Positions 30,108 to 39,596 of a stretch of 54,519 nucleotides of DNA are shown here, piece by piece. The notes beneath the pieces were generated by a model that saw nothing but the letters and a program-made list of their open reading frames with translations, was not told where the DNA came from and did not search any database. The stretch covers positions 1 to 54,519 of the forward strand of contig NZ_CAJULS010000003.1 in NCBI RefSeq assembly GCF_910587525.1, in the 5' to 3' direction. The first letter of the stretch is position 1, and every line of letters begins with the position of its first letter. Origin of the DNA: an uncultured Oscillibacter sp. Its GTDB lineage: Bacteria; Bacillota; Clostridia; Oscillospirales; Oscillospiraceae. Position numbers and translations under genes: made by a program.

Positions 30108-32048
30108 TTATTCAATAGAAATTTTAGGAGACGATTTCCCCTTTATACGTCTTTCCAATGTATCAATCATATTTTTCCATGCCTGGTTCTGGCATCTTTC
30201 AAAAGATAAAACACGTTTCCGAAACTTATCCCGTTCTCCGGCGTAAAAAATCGGATTCCGCTTCATCTCCAGTACATAGGCCATCACCTGCTCCGCTGTT
30301 CCGTCTATCATATTTTCCAGGCCAATGACCGCCGCCTGATCGCTGGCTGTCCGCGCCATTGCAATTGGAATGTAGTGCATCGCCCAGCAGATACTGGTTC
30401 CGCCGCCCTGACGCTGCGGATTTAGATACACGCTGCAAATTTGATAGAGCGCAGGCAGATCATTTTCATAGAGAATATATCGAATTTTGTGTTCATTCAG
30501 CAAGTTTTGATAGTTTTCAGACAGGTATTCGCTTTCGCTCCCCACGACCAGCCATTTCATATCCGGACACCTATTCAGTGTGCTGCACACCACGTCGATA
30601 AAGTCTTTCGACATTTCCGTATTTAACCGGCCGCCAACCGTAACAGCTACAAAGTCATCGTTTGCCAGAGAATATTTTTCCCGGCTGTAGACAGCCTGCG
30701 GTTCCGGAGCACAAACACATGTTGACAGCTCCAAGGCCTGTTTGGGATCTATGGAGTGATAGACGCTGTTTATCTTGATAAAGACATTCCATTCTATTGC
30801 GGCAAAATACGTAAAAAATGAGCACGACTGATACCCGCGCATGGGTAAAAACAGCGTTGTAAAATGCTGGCTGTATATATACGACAAGATGGAGAAGTCG
30901 TCCGACATATCGACGATCAAATCCGGGGAGAAGGCCGCCAGTTTATCCAGCTGCGCCTGCATTTTTTCCTGAAGATCAACGATATCCGTATATTCCACCT
31001 GAATGGCCGGGCCATAGGCCTCTTTGTGAAAATCTTCAAATTCCTTTGACCCGCTGTATGCCACATTGATGACAGGGCGGAACACGGGCGTGTCCACCGG
31101 TATATAAGTGTATACATCCAGCGGCATCACCATGACCTCATAGCCCAGGCCGGCCAATATTCTGCCGGTCTGAATTGAAACCTGTGTGGGAGAGGCCTTC
31201 TCCCCAAACAGCATATGGTTGAGAATACAGATTTTCCGGATTTTTCCGTCCGCTCTTTTCCTGATTTTATCTGTCTGCATGTGAAAATCATACATGCCGC
31301 ACAGCTTTTTCAGGAAGTTCCGGCGCAGATTGTAAAACTCAGGAAACAGATATTCCGCGTGCAGAAAGCACATGGTGGACGTATCGTTAAACAATCCCTG
31401 CAAAAACTGCCGCAGCTCCGGCTGGTCAATCTCCAATATGCACTCCAAGAGCCGCTTCATCAGCGCCGCGTCAAAAATATCCGCCAAATACAGAATGTGC
31501 AGGAATACAATATTTTCCAATGGGGATAAGCGGCGAGAAGTCTCCCAAAAGCTGGGAAGCAAAGCCTCCCAATCGGCCTTTTTCAATTTCAGCGCCTGAA
31601 CCAGCGGTTCAAAGTACAGGAGGTTTCCAAAACGGCGGGATATAAATTCCCCAATTTCCTGCTGGACCACAGGGGGATTGGAAATAAAGTCCTCCGCCGC
31701 GACGCCGGTGACCGGTCCCAGATATGTATACGGCGCCACGATCTTTTTCTCATCCACTCCGCTGTCCCGAATAATTTGACAGACCTCCGCTCCCATGACC
31801 TGGCTCATGACGGTGATGACGATCTTATCAAACGCCTCGGGCGAAATCGTTTTCAGCTGATCCGGCCGGAAGACGGGCACTTCAACATCCGTCAGCCTGT
31901 CCGCGTTGCGGTCTACAAAGCCGAAAATTTGAAATTGCGGCTGTGTCTTCAGGAATTCATAAATATCCCTGCCGTTTTTTCCTCTCGCATACAGAAGGAT
32001 TTTGTCTCCGGCCTGAAAATACCGCAGAAGATAAGAAAAATTCGGCAT
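30108..32048 (-). CDS. Rossmann-like domain fused to a GT-B glycosyltransferase
   Basis: A 646-residue protein. Residues ~15-105 form a Rossmann-like domain (GDKILLYARGKNGRDIYEFL). A helical spacer follows (~120-245). From about 265 there is a GT-B type glycosyltransferase, with a C-terminal half showing VAVTVGGRLNTEMSKDF, WLVVGSESEYL and YLNPQRQGGGTS. There is no membrane segment. The start at 32048 follows AGGAGAG. Likely one of four transferases building the glycan. Confidence 0.75.
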   Translation of the reverse strand: MPNFSYLLRYFQAGDKILLYARGKNGRDIYEFLKTQPQFQIFGFVDRNADRLTDVEVPVFRPDQLKTISPEAFDKIVITVMSQVMGAEVCQIIRDSGVDEKKIVAPYTYLGPVTGVAAEDFISNPPVVQQEIGEFISRRFGNLLYFEPLVQALKLKKADWEALLPSFWETSRRLSPLENIVFLHILYLADIFDAALMKRLLECILEIDQPELRQFLQGLFNDTSTMCFLHAEYLFPEFYNLRRNFLKKLCGMYDFHMQTDKIRKRADGKIRKICILNHMLFGEKASPTQVSIQTGRILAGLGYEVMVMPLDVYTYIPVDTPVFRPVINVAYSGSKEFEDFHKEAYGPAIQVEYTDIVDLQEKMQAQLDKLAAFSPDLIVDMSDDFSILSYIYSQHFTTLFLPMRGYQSCSFFTYFAAIEWNVFIKINSVYHSIDPKQALELSTCVCAPEPQAVYSREKYSLANDDFVAVTVGGRLNTEMSKDFIDVVCSTLNRCPDMKWLVVGSESEYLSENYQNLLNEHKIRYILYENDLPALYQICSVYLNPQRQGGGTSICWAMHYIPIAMARTASDQAAVIGLENMIDGTAEQVMAYVLEMKRNPIFYAGERDKFRKRVLSFERCQNQAWKNMIDTLERRIKGKSSPKISIE

Positions 32049-32060
32049 CAAAATCTCTCC

Positions 32061-33593
32061 TTATACTTGATCCAGAATCAACCGGAGTTCCTGTCCGATG
32101 GTATCGTCATAGCCACATTGCCGTACGATTCGTTCCCTGGCATTCTTCGCTTTTCGCAGGAATTCGTCTGGATGATTGTATAAATGCTCAATGTCTTCTG
32201 CCATCATCCAATAGTTGTCATACTCAAATATAGATCCGCAGCTTTCATCCAGAAATTCCCGTATGGGTCCGGCGCTGGATGTGACCACAGCCATGCCGGC
32301 GGACATCGCTTCGCTGGTTGTCACCTGATGCGAATCCATTCTTGTGGGCGAGAGGAAAATCCCGTTTTCACGGAATAGTTTCCGCATCACTTCATGATCT
32401 AAATAGCATCTATGTATATGGACATTTGAAAAGTTGTGCTCCAATAACTCCTTAAAATTCTCCTCAAACAAGATACCATCGCCGTACAATTCAAAGGTCA
32501 AATGAGGAAAGCACTCCCGTTTTGACAGCTCTATAATGGCTTTTGCCGTTAAATCATTTGCATACATTCTCGTTCCATGCCCTTTAATGGACAATATATG
32601 GAACCGGTCCTGAGGTTCTTTTGAGGGTGAGGCAAAGAAATCGTGGTTAATAAAATTGTGAATCACATGATTATTTTTCGGCAGTGTTCCGACAAACTTT
32701 TTTGACCGGTCCATTTGCCATGCCGAGACAAATATGAATTGGATATGTTCCTTTTCAAAAATGTTTTTCAGAAAGCGTCTCTTTTCAGTATCGCTTCGAT
32801 CCAAGGCCGCTATATTTTTCTGTATTTCGCTTTGCGTATAGTTGAACCAGCACCGATACCAGGGCAAGACTTCAAACCCATGACACCACACAATCATGGG
32901 CATATCGCCCTTGCCGGCTCGGTCTATTGCCTGCATGATTTCCGGAGAGATAAAATGAATCAAAAGCTTTCTGTAATTTCTCCCCTGCAGAAACTTTTCA
33001 AGCTCCAACTCGCCGCCCTGAAAAACCCGCACACCCTCATATGCGTACTCCTCAAAAGAGGCCCCCGCAACCAGGCCGAATGCCTCTACCTGCAATCCGG
33101 CCCTGCGGTATTGCAACACCCTCTCATGGGCAAACATACACCGGGGATTGCCCGCCGTGGGATAGCCTCCGCCGCAAATAACCAGATATTTCTCACCGTT
33201 GCCGCTGTCTGAGGGGACAGCAACTTCCCGGTAATCCAGGTTATAAAAGCTGGTCTTCCGCTTCACCGCCGCGGCGAGCGCCGCCCGCTGTGCCCGGGAG
33301 AGCGGCGCGATCAGCTGATGGGGCAAGCGGCACCCGCCCCCAGGTACAAAGCGGCTCTCCACAAGCTGCCGCTCAATCTCCACATGGGAGCCGCTGGCAA
33401 TTACGACAATGGCGTCCGGATACAGCCCGCGCATATCCCCGGGAGGAATGATTGTCCGCCCCTCCTTTTCCGTGCCCCAGAGCGTCTGGTCGTTGCAGGA
33501 AAAGGCGGCGATCTCGTAATCCGGCAATTGAGAGAGGATCGCGAAGACCTCGTCGCCCCGTTTTGCTGTTCCAAAAATAATGATTTTTTCCAT
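32061..33593 (-). CDS. Rossmann-like domain fused to a GT4-type glycosyltransferase
   Basis: A 510-residue protein. N-terminal Rossmann-like domain (MEKIIIFGTAKRGDEVFAIL, about 1-100), then a GT-B glycosyltransferase with CGGGYPTAGNPRCMFAHE as the N-lobe glycine loop, and LSPTRMDSHQVTTSEAMSAG plus VVTSSAGPIREFL as the GT4-like donor-site motif. Soluble. It lies 12 bp before the previous gene and 24 bp after the dehydrogenase gene. Confidence 0.82.
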   Translation of the reverse strand: MEKIIIFGTAKRGDEVFAILSQLPDYEIAAFSCNDQTLWGTEKEGRTIIPPGDMRGLYPDAIVVIASGSHVEIERQLVESRFVPGGGCRLPHQLIAPLSRAQRAALAAAVKRKTSFYNLDYREVAVPSDSGNGEKYLVICGGGYPTAGNPRCMFAHERVLQYRRAGLQVEAFGLVAGASFEEYAYEGVRVFQGGELELEKFLQGRNYRKLLIHFISPEIMQAIDRAGKGDMPMIVWCHGFEVLPWYRCWFNYTQSEIQKNIAALDRSDTEKRRFLKNIFEKEHIQFIFVSAWQMDRSKKFVGTLPKNNHVIHNFINHDFFASPSKEPQDRFHILSIKGHGTRMYANDLTAKAIIELSKRECFPHLTFELYGDGILFEENFKELLEHNFSNVHIHRCYLDHEVMRKLFRENGIFLSPTRMDSHQVTTSEAMSAGMAVVTSSAGPIREFLDESCGSIFEYDNYWMMAEDIEHLYNHPDEFLRKAKNARERIVRQCGYDDTIGQELRLILDQV

Positions 33594-33617
33594 ACTCTTC
33601 TCCCCAGGTTTCCGTCG

Positions 33618-34700
33618 TTAAAGGGCTGGGAACATCCCGGTGAAATCGGCTGCCGCCACATTTCTCAGCGGCAGTTTCACCGGCTGTCCGGCGGCGCAGG
33701 ACAGGTAGACTGCCAGTACCATTTCCAGCGCGTTCCGCCCTGCCACAGCATCCACATAGGGTCTGCGGTCCTGACGGATCGCATCGAGCATATCTGCATA
33801 GAGGCTGGTATGCCCATTGCCATAGACATTGCTGGTTCCCTCCCACAGTCCGCGGTTTTTCGCGTCGGCGGCATCTGCATCCGCAAAATCCCACACATCA
33901 ATATTGTTTGTGGATGTGCCGCCCAGCTTTACGGTTCCGGTCTGCCCGAAGAGGCACAGCGTTTCCTCCAGGTTCCGGGGATAGACGTTTGTCGTTCCCT
34001 CAATCGTCCCAATGGCGCCGTTTTTGAAGTTCACTACCGCCATACCGATGTCCTCGCACTCCAGGTAGTCGTGAAACCGCCGGCGAATCACTCCGTAGAC
34101 CTCCTCTACCGCGTCCCCCATCATCCAGCGCAGCAGATCGACGCCATGAATACACTGGTTCATGAGACAGCCTCCGTCCTGCGCCCAGGTGCCCCGCCAG
34201 GGCGCCTGGGTGTAATAGTCCCGGTTCCGGTTCCAGCGCACATGGACAGAACCATGGGACAGCCGCCCGAACCGCCCCGCCTCCAGCGCCCTGCGGGTCT
34301 CCTGTACGGCCAGGTTGAAACGGTTCTGGTGGCAGGCACAGACCTTAACGCCCTTTTCCTCACTGCGCCGGATAATTTCCTCCGCGTCGTCCATAGCCAG
34401 AGCGATGGGTTTTTCGATAATAACGGGGACGCCCCGGCCGATGCAGTCCAATGCAATTTTAGCGTGCGAGCCGCTCTCGGTGGCGATGGCAATCAGCTGA
34501 AGGTCCCTTTCCGCCAGCATCTGCTGATAGTCGGTATACCGCTTAATGGACAGGTCATCCGCTAAGCCGCACTTTGTAAGCAGCGCTTCCATCGCCTCCG
34601 GCTTTACATCGCATACGGCAGAAATCTCAAGATGGTTATTCAGCGCGGCCTTTATATGGTTTACTGCAATGCGGCCGCAGCCAATCAGCGCGTATTTCAT
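33618..34700 (-). CDS. Gfo/Idh/MocA sugar dehydrogenase, WbpB-type
   Basis: A 360-residue NAD-dependent oxidoreductase: ALIGCGRIAVNHIKAA dinucleotide loop and EKPIAL catalytic-lysine motif. In context it is the 3-dehydrogenase WbpB/WlbA acting on UDP-GlcNAcA to give the 3-keto sugar, the substrate for the WbpE-like aminotransferase at 37704. The start overlaps the epimerase stop by 4 bp. Confidence 0.82.
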   Translation of the reverse strand: MKYALIGCGRIAVNHIKAALNNHLEISAVCDVKPEAMEALLTKCGLADDLSIKRYTDYQQMLAERDLQLIAIATESGSHAKIALDCIGRGVPVIIEKPIALAMDDAEEIIRRSEEKGVKVCACHQNRFNLAVQETRRALEAGRFGRLSHGSVHVRWNRNRDYYTQAPWRGTWAQDGGCLMNQCIHGVDLLRWMMGDAVEEVYGVIRRRFHDYLECEDIGMAVVNFKNGAIGTIEGTTNVYPRNLEETLCLFGQTGTVKLGGTSTNNIDVWDFADADAADAKNRGLWEGTSNVYGNGHTSLYADMLDAIRQDRRPYVDAVAGRNALEMVLAVYLSCAAGQPVKLPLRNVAAADFTGMFPAL

Positions 34701-35800
34701 TCGGATACGTTCCCCTTTCCCTCAAAAAAACGCTTGATTGCGTCCACGGTCTTTTCTGCGGCATGGCCGTCGCCAAAGGGCTGGTAGGAGGGAGAAAAGG
34801 ACACCGGTGTATTCAGTTTCGCCAAGATATCCTCCTTCTCCGGCTTGGCCAGCTGGTTGCAGCGGCCAGCCATGGTTTCAGGCCAGGAGACGTAGTCGTA
34901 TATCGTGACACACGGTTTCCTGGCAAAAAACGCCTCTCTCTGCAGCCCGCCGGAATCGGTGACAATTTTCTCTGACCGGTTGACCAGGGAAATGGATGTC
35001 CGGTATCCTACGGGAAGTGTCAGCAGAATTTTTCGGTATCCCTGTTCCCGGCAAAGCCGGGCGGCGCGCGCCTGATTGCGGGGATGGACGGGATAAACTG
35101 TGGGCAGGTCCAATGCCTCCATCGCCTGAAAAATCTGGTCCAGCTTTTCATCCTGGTCTGTATTTTCCTGCCGGTGGCTGGTCATGTAGTAAAAACGTTC
35201 CGGGAGCGTTACAGGCTGTCCGTCAAGATTGGTGATTTTACGCAGCTCCGTCCCGTCCAAGCGTGCGCTGTAATAGCAGAACGCGTCATACATAGGGTCT
35301 CCGACCAGATGTACAGAGCTGAAAACGCCCTCCCGATTCAAAAACTCGACGCCGGAGGGCGTACAGACCAGGTGAAGGGCCGCAATCCGGTCCGTCACAA
35401 CCCGGTTTGCCTCCTCCGGGTTTTTCAGGGTTCCCAACCGGTTTCCCGCCTCCACATGGCAGATGGGAATCCCCAGCTTCACCGCAGCCAGCGCTCCCGC
35501 CATGGTGGAGTTGGTATCGCCAAAGACCAAAAGCATATCCGGACGCTCCTGCAGGAGAACCTCCTCAAGCTGAATAATCATCCGCCCGGTCATCTGTCCA
35601 TGGGTGCCGCCGGAGACGCCCAGATTATAATCCGGTTCCGGAATGTCCATTTCTTTGAAAAAGACGTCGGACATATTGTAGTCATAGTGTTGGCCGGTGT
35701 GGATCAGCACCTCCTGGAAGTCCTTCCGCAGTACCCGGGAGACCACTGCCAGCTTGATGAACTGGGGCCGGGCCCCAACGACCGTACAGATTTTTCGCAT
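34697..35800 (-). CDS. UDP-GlcNAc 2-epimerase family, WbpI/WecB-type
   Basis: A 367-residue non-hydrolysing 2-epimerase: VVGARPQFIKLA, HTGQHYDYNMS, FGDTNSTMAG, HVEAGNR and DSGGLQREA are all present. In the WbpA-B-E-D context it would be WbpI, turning UDP-GlcNAc3NAcA into UDP-ManNAc3NAcA. Alone it could not be told from WecB. The start is immediately next to the dehydrogenase stop (0 bp gap). Confidence 0.85.
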   Translation of the reverse strand: MRKICTVVGARPQFIKLAVVSRVLRKDFQEVLIHTGQHYDYNMSDVFFKEMDIPEPDYNLGVSGGTHGQMTGRMIIQLEEVLLQERPDMLLVFGDTNSTMAGALAAVKLGIPICHVEAGNRLGTLKNPEEANRVVTDRIAALHLVCTPSGVEFLNREGVFSSVHLVGDPMYDAFCYYSARLDGTELRKITNLDGQPVTLPERFYYMTSHRQENTDQDEKLDQIFQAMEALDLPTVYPVHPRNQARAARLCREQGYRKILLTLPVGYRTSISLVNRSEKIVTDSGGLQREAFFARKPCVTIYDYVSWPETMAGRCNQLAKPEKEDILAKLNTPVSFSPSYQPFGDGHAAEKTVDAIKRFFEGKGNVSE

Positions 35801-37120
35801 TTACAGCACCTCGATATTTGCCCGGTTTTGAATGTTCTTGCAGACATTTTTGCAGTCAAACACCGGCACGCCGCAGCCTGCCGCCATGGCATAGTCCACC
35901 TTGGTGTGGGCCGTGGCAATCACCACCAGGTCGTAACCCTTTACCGCCTCTTCCGTCAGCGCCGGAATGCCCCTGTACCACACGCCGCGGCTCCGGTACT
36001 TGGGAATAAAGGGGTCATAATAGTCCACAGCGGCACCCGTTCCGCGAAGCTCTTCCATCACCCGGAGGGCCGGACTCTCCCGGTAGTCGTCAATATCCTG
36101 CTTGTATGCCGCGCCCAGTACCAGCACCTTTGCCCCGTTCAGGGATTTCTGAAAACGGTTGAGAATTTTTCCCGCGCGTTCCACAACATACTCCGGCATC
36201 CGGTCATTGACCATCATGGAGCTCTCGATCATGGAAGTGTGGAACCCGTATTCCCTCGCCTTCCAGCTGAGATAGTAGGGATCCAGCGGGATACAGTGTC
36301 CGCCAAGACCGGGCCCCGGATAAAACGCCTGAAAGCCATAGGGCTTTGTCTTGGCTGCGTCAATGACCTCCCAGATATTGATGCCCATCTTGTGGCAAAG
36401 CATTGCCAGCTCATTCACCAGACCGATGTTGACATTCCGGTATGTATTCTCCAGAATTTTCTCCATCTCAGCTACCGCAGGGGAGGATACCGTATGTACC
36501 TCGCTGTCCAAAATCGCACGGTAAACCATGGCAATTACTTCTGTGGCGTCCGCCCCGACGGCGCCCACCACCTTGGGGGTATTGCTGGTTTTATAGACCA
36601 GGTTGCCCGGGTCTACCCGCTCGGGGGAAAAGCCCAAGTAAAAATCCTCGCCGCATTTCAGGCCGGACCCCTCCTCCAAAAGCGGCTTGACCAGTTCCTC
36701 CGTCGTACCGGGATAGGTTGTGGATTCCAGAACCACGATCATTCCCCGGCGAAGATTCTTCGCAATGGCGATGGTGGAATCCCGCACATAGCTGATATCC
36801 GGCTGCTGGTGCCGGTCCAGCGGCGTGGGTACGCAGATGGCGATAAAATCCGCCTCTTTTACAAAGGAGAAATCCGAGGTGGCGCGCAGCATCCCGGAGG
36901 CAACCAATTCTTTCAAATCCGCATCTACTACGTCGCCGATATAATTCTCCCCGGCGTTGACCATATTCACCTTTTCCTGCTGGATATCAAAGCCGATGGT
37001 CCTGAAGCCGTGTTTGGCCTTGTCCACTGCCAAGGGCAGTCCAACATAACCCAGGCCGCAGACGCCCATGGTCAAAGTGCGGTTTTTAATTTTTGCGATC
37101 AGTTCCTTCTTTATGAGCAT
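35801..37120 (-). CDS. UDP-N-acetylglucosamine 6-dehydrogenase, WbpA-type
   Basis: A 439-residue UDP-sugar dehydrogenase: GVCGLGYVGLPLAV for NAD, VPTPLDRHQQPD, ESTTYPGTTEE, SPERVDPGN, and the catalytic cysteine C276 in GLGGHCIPLDP. The SPERVDPGN and ESTTYPGTTEE spelling fits the WbpA/WbpO branch better than WecC. It oxidises C6 of UDP-GlcNAc twice to the uronic acid and is the first committed step of the ManNAc3NAcA branch. The start overlaps the acetyltransferase end by 10 bp. Confidence 0.9.
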   Translation of the reverse strand: MLIKKELIAKIKNRTLTMGVCGLGYVGLPLAVDKAKHGFRTIGFDIQQEKVNMVNAGENYIGDVVDADLKELVASGMLRATSDFSFVKEADFIAICVPTPLDRHQQPDISYVRDSTIAIAKNLRRGMIVVLESTTYPGTTEELVKPLLEEGSGLKCGEDFYLGFSPERVDPGNLVYKTSNTPKVVGAVGADATEVIAMVYRAILDSEVHTVSSPAVAEMEKILENTYRNVNIGLVNELAMLCHKMGINIWEVIDAAKTKPYGFQAFYPGPGLGGHCIPLDPYYLSWKAREYGFHTSMIESSMMVNDRMPEYVVERAGKILNRFQKSLNGAKVLVLGAAYKQDIDDYRESPALRVMEELRGTGAAVDYYDPFIPKYRSRGVWYRGIPALTEEAVKGYDLVVIATAHTKVDYAMAAGCGVPVFDCKNVCKNIQNRANIEVL

Positions 37121-37707
37121 TTTCCATCAGTCTCCTCAACGGTATGATGATCTATATCCATGCGGTATGTTTTCCCGCAGGCACGGCAGACAGCGCGAAA
37201 TTGAGAGAATTGGAGCCGCTCTCCGCATTGGCAGACATACCCCTTTACCCTGGCAGGCACACCGTAAATTAAAGCATAGTCCGGCACGTCCTCAGTTACT
37301 ACAGACCCAGCACCCACAAAAGCGTAGCGGCCAATATTATGCCCGCATACAATTGTGGCGTTGGCGCCGATACTGGCGCCCTTGTGAATGATGGTTTTTC
37401 GGAATTCATTTTTACGTTCGATAAAGGCCCGCGGGTTTATGACATTGGTAAACACACAGGAGGGACCCAAAAACACGCTGTCCTCGCAGACCACGCCGGT
37501 ATAGATGGAAACGTTATTTTGGACCTTGCACCCATCTCCCAGCACAACCCCTGGAGAAATTACCACATTTTGGCCGATATTACAGCATCTCCCAATCTGA
37601 CAGCCCTCCATAATATGAGAAAAGTGCCATATCTTGGTCCCTTCCCCAATCTTGCAATCCCGATCAACATAACTGGACTCGTGTGCAAAATATGGATTGT
37701 TCATCAT
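37111..37707 (-). CDS. Left-handed beta-helix N-acetyltransferase, WbpD-type
   Basis: A 198-residue hexapeptide-repeat acyltransferase. Residues ~10-155 match the WbpD pattern: IWHFSHI, CNIGQNVVISPGVVLGDGCK, QNNVSIY, FTNVINPRAFIERK, GANATIVCG and GVPARVKG. A C-terminal zinc-ribbon-like element (CQCG followed by CRACG) is added at about 165-185. It acetylates the 3-amino group of UDP-GlcNAc3NA. The start overlaps the aminotransferase stop by 4 bp. Confidence 0.9.
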   Translation of the reverse strand: MMNNPYFAHESSYVDRDCKIGEGTKIWHFSHIMEGCQIGRCCNIGQNVVISPGVVLGDGCKVQNNVSIYTGVVCEDSVFLGPSCVFTNVINPRAFIERKNEFRKTIIHKGASIGANATIVCGHNIGRYAFVGAGSVVTEDVPDYALIYGVPARVKGYVCQCGERLQFSQFRAVCRACGKTYRMDIDHHTVEETDGKCS

Positions 37708-38831
37708 AACATCTCCAGTACGGTTTCAATGACCTTCCGCTGCTCCGCTTCTTTCAAATAGGGGTGCATGGGCAGCGAAAATGTCCGGGCACAGTAATCA
37801 CTGGCGTTCGGGTACGTCTCCCCATAGCGCGGTTCGTCCAAAAACACCGGAAGCATGTGCTGCGGCTTGGGGTAATAGACCATGCTGGGGATTCCTTTCT
37901 CGCGCAGGTATGCGGCGATCTGGTCCCTTTGCTTCCTGCTCTCTGCCAGCAGCGCGTACTGCGCCCAGACTGATACACACCCTTCCGCAACAAAAGGTGT
38001 CGTGAACTTTCCGGCAAACGCATCGCTGTATCGCTTCGCCGCAGCCTGCCGGGCATCCAGCTCATAAGCCTCCAGCGCCTTTAGTTTCGGCAGAAGAATG
38101 GCCGCCTGAATGGCGTCCAGCCGGGAATTCAGCCCCACGCGGACATTGTCATACTTGCCTCCTGGCCCCTTGCCATGGACACAGATGGACCGGCACAGCG
38201 CGTCGACTTCGCCGCTGTCAGTAAAGAGCGCGCCGCCATCACCGTAGCAGCCCAAAGGCTTAGCCGGAAAAAAGGAAGTAGTCGCGATATACCCAAAAGA
38301 ACAGGTCCGCCGCCCCTTGTAGGATGCCCCAAAGCTCTGGGCGGCATCTTCAATCAAAGTGAGGCCGTATTTTTCACAGATAGGGCTGATCGCGTCATAG
38401 TCGCAGGGATTTCCCAGGATATCCACGGCTACGACGGCCTTGGGAGTATAGGTTCCCTCCTCCAGCACAGCTCGGATCTGCCGCTCCAGGCCCGCCGGGT
38501 CCAGGCAGTAGGTGTCCGGTGTGATATCGCAGAATACAGAGACCGCGCCGGACATCTTTGCCGGCTCCGTGGAGGAAATAAATGTCATATCAGGGCAGAA
38601 AACAGCGTCTCCGCGGCCAACGCCGGCGGCCATAAAAGCGAGCTGCAGAGCGTCGGTGCCATTGGCGCAGGTGAGGCAGTGCTTCCTTCCCACGAAAGCG
38701 GCAAGCTGTTCCTCCAGTTCCGCGACATAGGGACCGCCAATAAACTGGGCAGAGGAGAGAACGCTTTGGATATTCGTATCAATTTCAGTTTTCAGCGTCT
38801 GATATTGTGCTTTCAGGTCGATAAACTCCAC
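37704..38831 (-). CDS. UDP-sugar 3-aminotransferase, WbpE-type
   Basis: A 375-residue DegT/DnrJ/EryC1 PLP aminotransferase: MEFIDLKAQY, CANGTDALQLA, EDAAQSFGASYKG, and the PLP lysine K191 in SFFPAKPLGCYGDGG, as in WbpE/WlbC. It puts an amino group on C3 of the 3-keto UDP-GlcNAcA made by the WbpB-type enzyme. It opens the compact E-D-A-I-B block of overlapping genes. Confidence 0.9.
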   Translation of the reverse strand: MEFIDLKAQYQTLKTEIDTNIQSVLSSAQFIGGPYVAELEEQLAAFVGRKHCLTCANGTDALQLAFMAAGVGRGDAVFCPDMTFISSTEPAKMSGAVSVFCDITPDTYCLDPAGLERQIRAVLEEGTYTPKAVVAVDILGNPCDYDAISPICEKYGLTLIEDAAQSFGASYKGRRTCSFGYIATTSFFPAKPLGCYGDGGALFTDSGEVDALCRSICVHGKGPGGKYDNVRVGLNSRLDAIQAAILLPKLKALEAYELDARQAAAKRYSDAFAGKFTTPFVAEGCVSVWAQYALLAESRKQRDQIAAYLREKGIPSMVYYPKPQHMLPVFLDEPRYGETYPNASDYCARTFSLPMHPYLKEAEQRKVIETVLEML

Positions 38832-38834
38832 AGG

Positions 38835-39596
38835 TTATCCCTCGATTCCGTCAAATTCGCACCCTTTTTTTACATTTTCCCAGAAAATGCGGCGGCTTTC
38901 TTCGATTCCGCAGTTGAAGAGCAGGTCCAGTGCGGAAATATTGGGTATAAACTCTTTCGAAAACATTTGAGGGTACCGGGGACATTGATAGCTTTGCACA
39001 ATCACCGGGATATTTGACTCCGCAAACTGTTCCGCATTCAAAAACCGCAGCGACGCGCCGGCGCCGGTCATATAAGCAGTCGCGCCAACCGCCTGGCAAA
39101 TCGCCAGCACATCATTGGAACGCCGGGCGTCAGCGTTTTTCTCATCCCCGCAGTTCCTGCGCCAATTCACGCTGCTCTGCGTTATGGTCTCAGTATGAAT
39201 GTCCAAAAGATCCATGCACAGAAAAATGCTGTCCCTTGCCGCATCAAAGAGAAATTGATAATTCTTTGTAAATACAGGCATGATATGCTCCAGAATTTCG
39301 TCTCTAAATGGCGAGCCGCTATAGAGGTCCCGCAGATATGCCAAGTGTTTTCTCTGCCAATGCGCATTATCTATCGTTTGAATTTCGTTGTATTTTTTCT
39401 CCCGATACCCTTTTTTGGAGGCTGTAATGGATAAATACATTAATTCTCCATCTTTTCTCAAAAACCTGTTCCGAAGCATATAGGAACGATCCTCTAATTG
39501 AACTTCATCCATAAAGACAAACAGGTCTGCCTTGGCCATCTTGTCAAAATAACCCAGCCACGGAAAGTAATGGGGCTGATGAATTGCGGCCCTCAT
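38835..39596 (-). CDS. WbqC-like protein
   Basis: A 253-residue protein with the WbqC-family start MRAAIHQPHYFPWLGYFDKM and DLFVFMDEVQLEDRSYMLRN. The family is common in O-antigen and flagellar glycan loci and its exact reaction is not settled; an acyltransferase-type role on amino sugars has been proposed. There is no membrane segment. It overlaps the formyltransferase gene by 4 bp, so both may act on the same sugar (inference). Confidence 0.82.
   Translation of the reverse strand: MRAAIHQPHYFPWLGYFDKMAKADLFVFMDEVQLEDRSYMLRNRFLRKDGELMYLSITASKKGYREKKYNEIQTIDNAHWQRKHLAYLRDLYSGSPFRDEILEHIMPVFTKNYQFLFDAARDSIFLCMDLLDIHTETITQSSVNWRRNCGDEKNADARRSNDVLAICQAVGATAYMTGAGASLRFLNAEQFAESNIPVIVQSYQCPRYPQMFSKEFIPNISALDLLFNCGIEESRRIFWENVKKGCEFDGIEG

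Noticed and set aside
35084..37147. Plus-strand frame of 687 codons opposite the epimerase and dehydrogenase
   Set aside because: The opposite strand holds two well-conserved sugar enzymes with active-site motifs.
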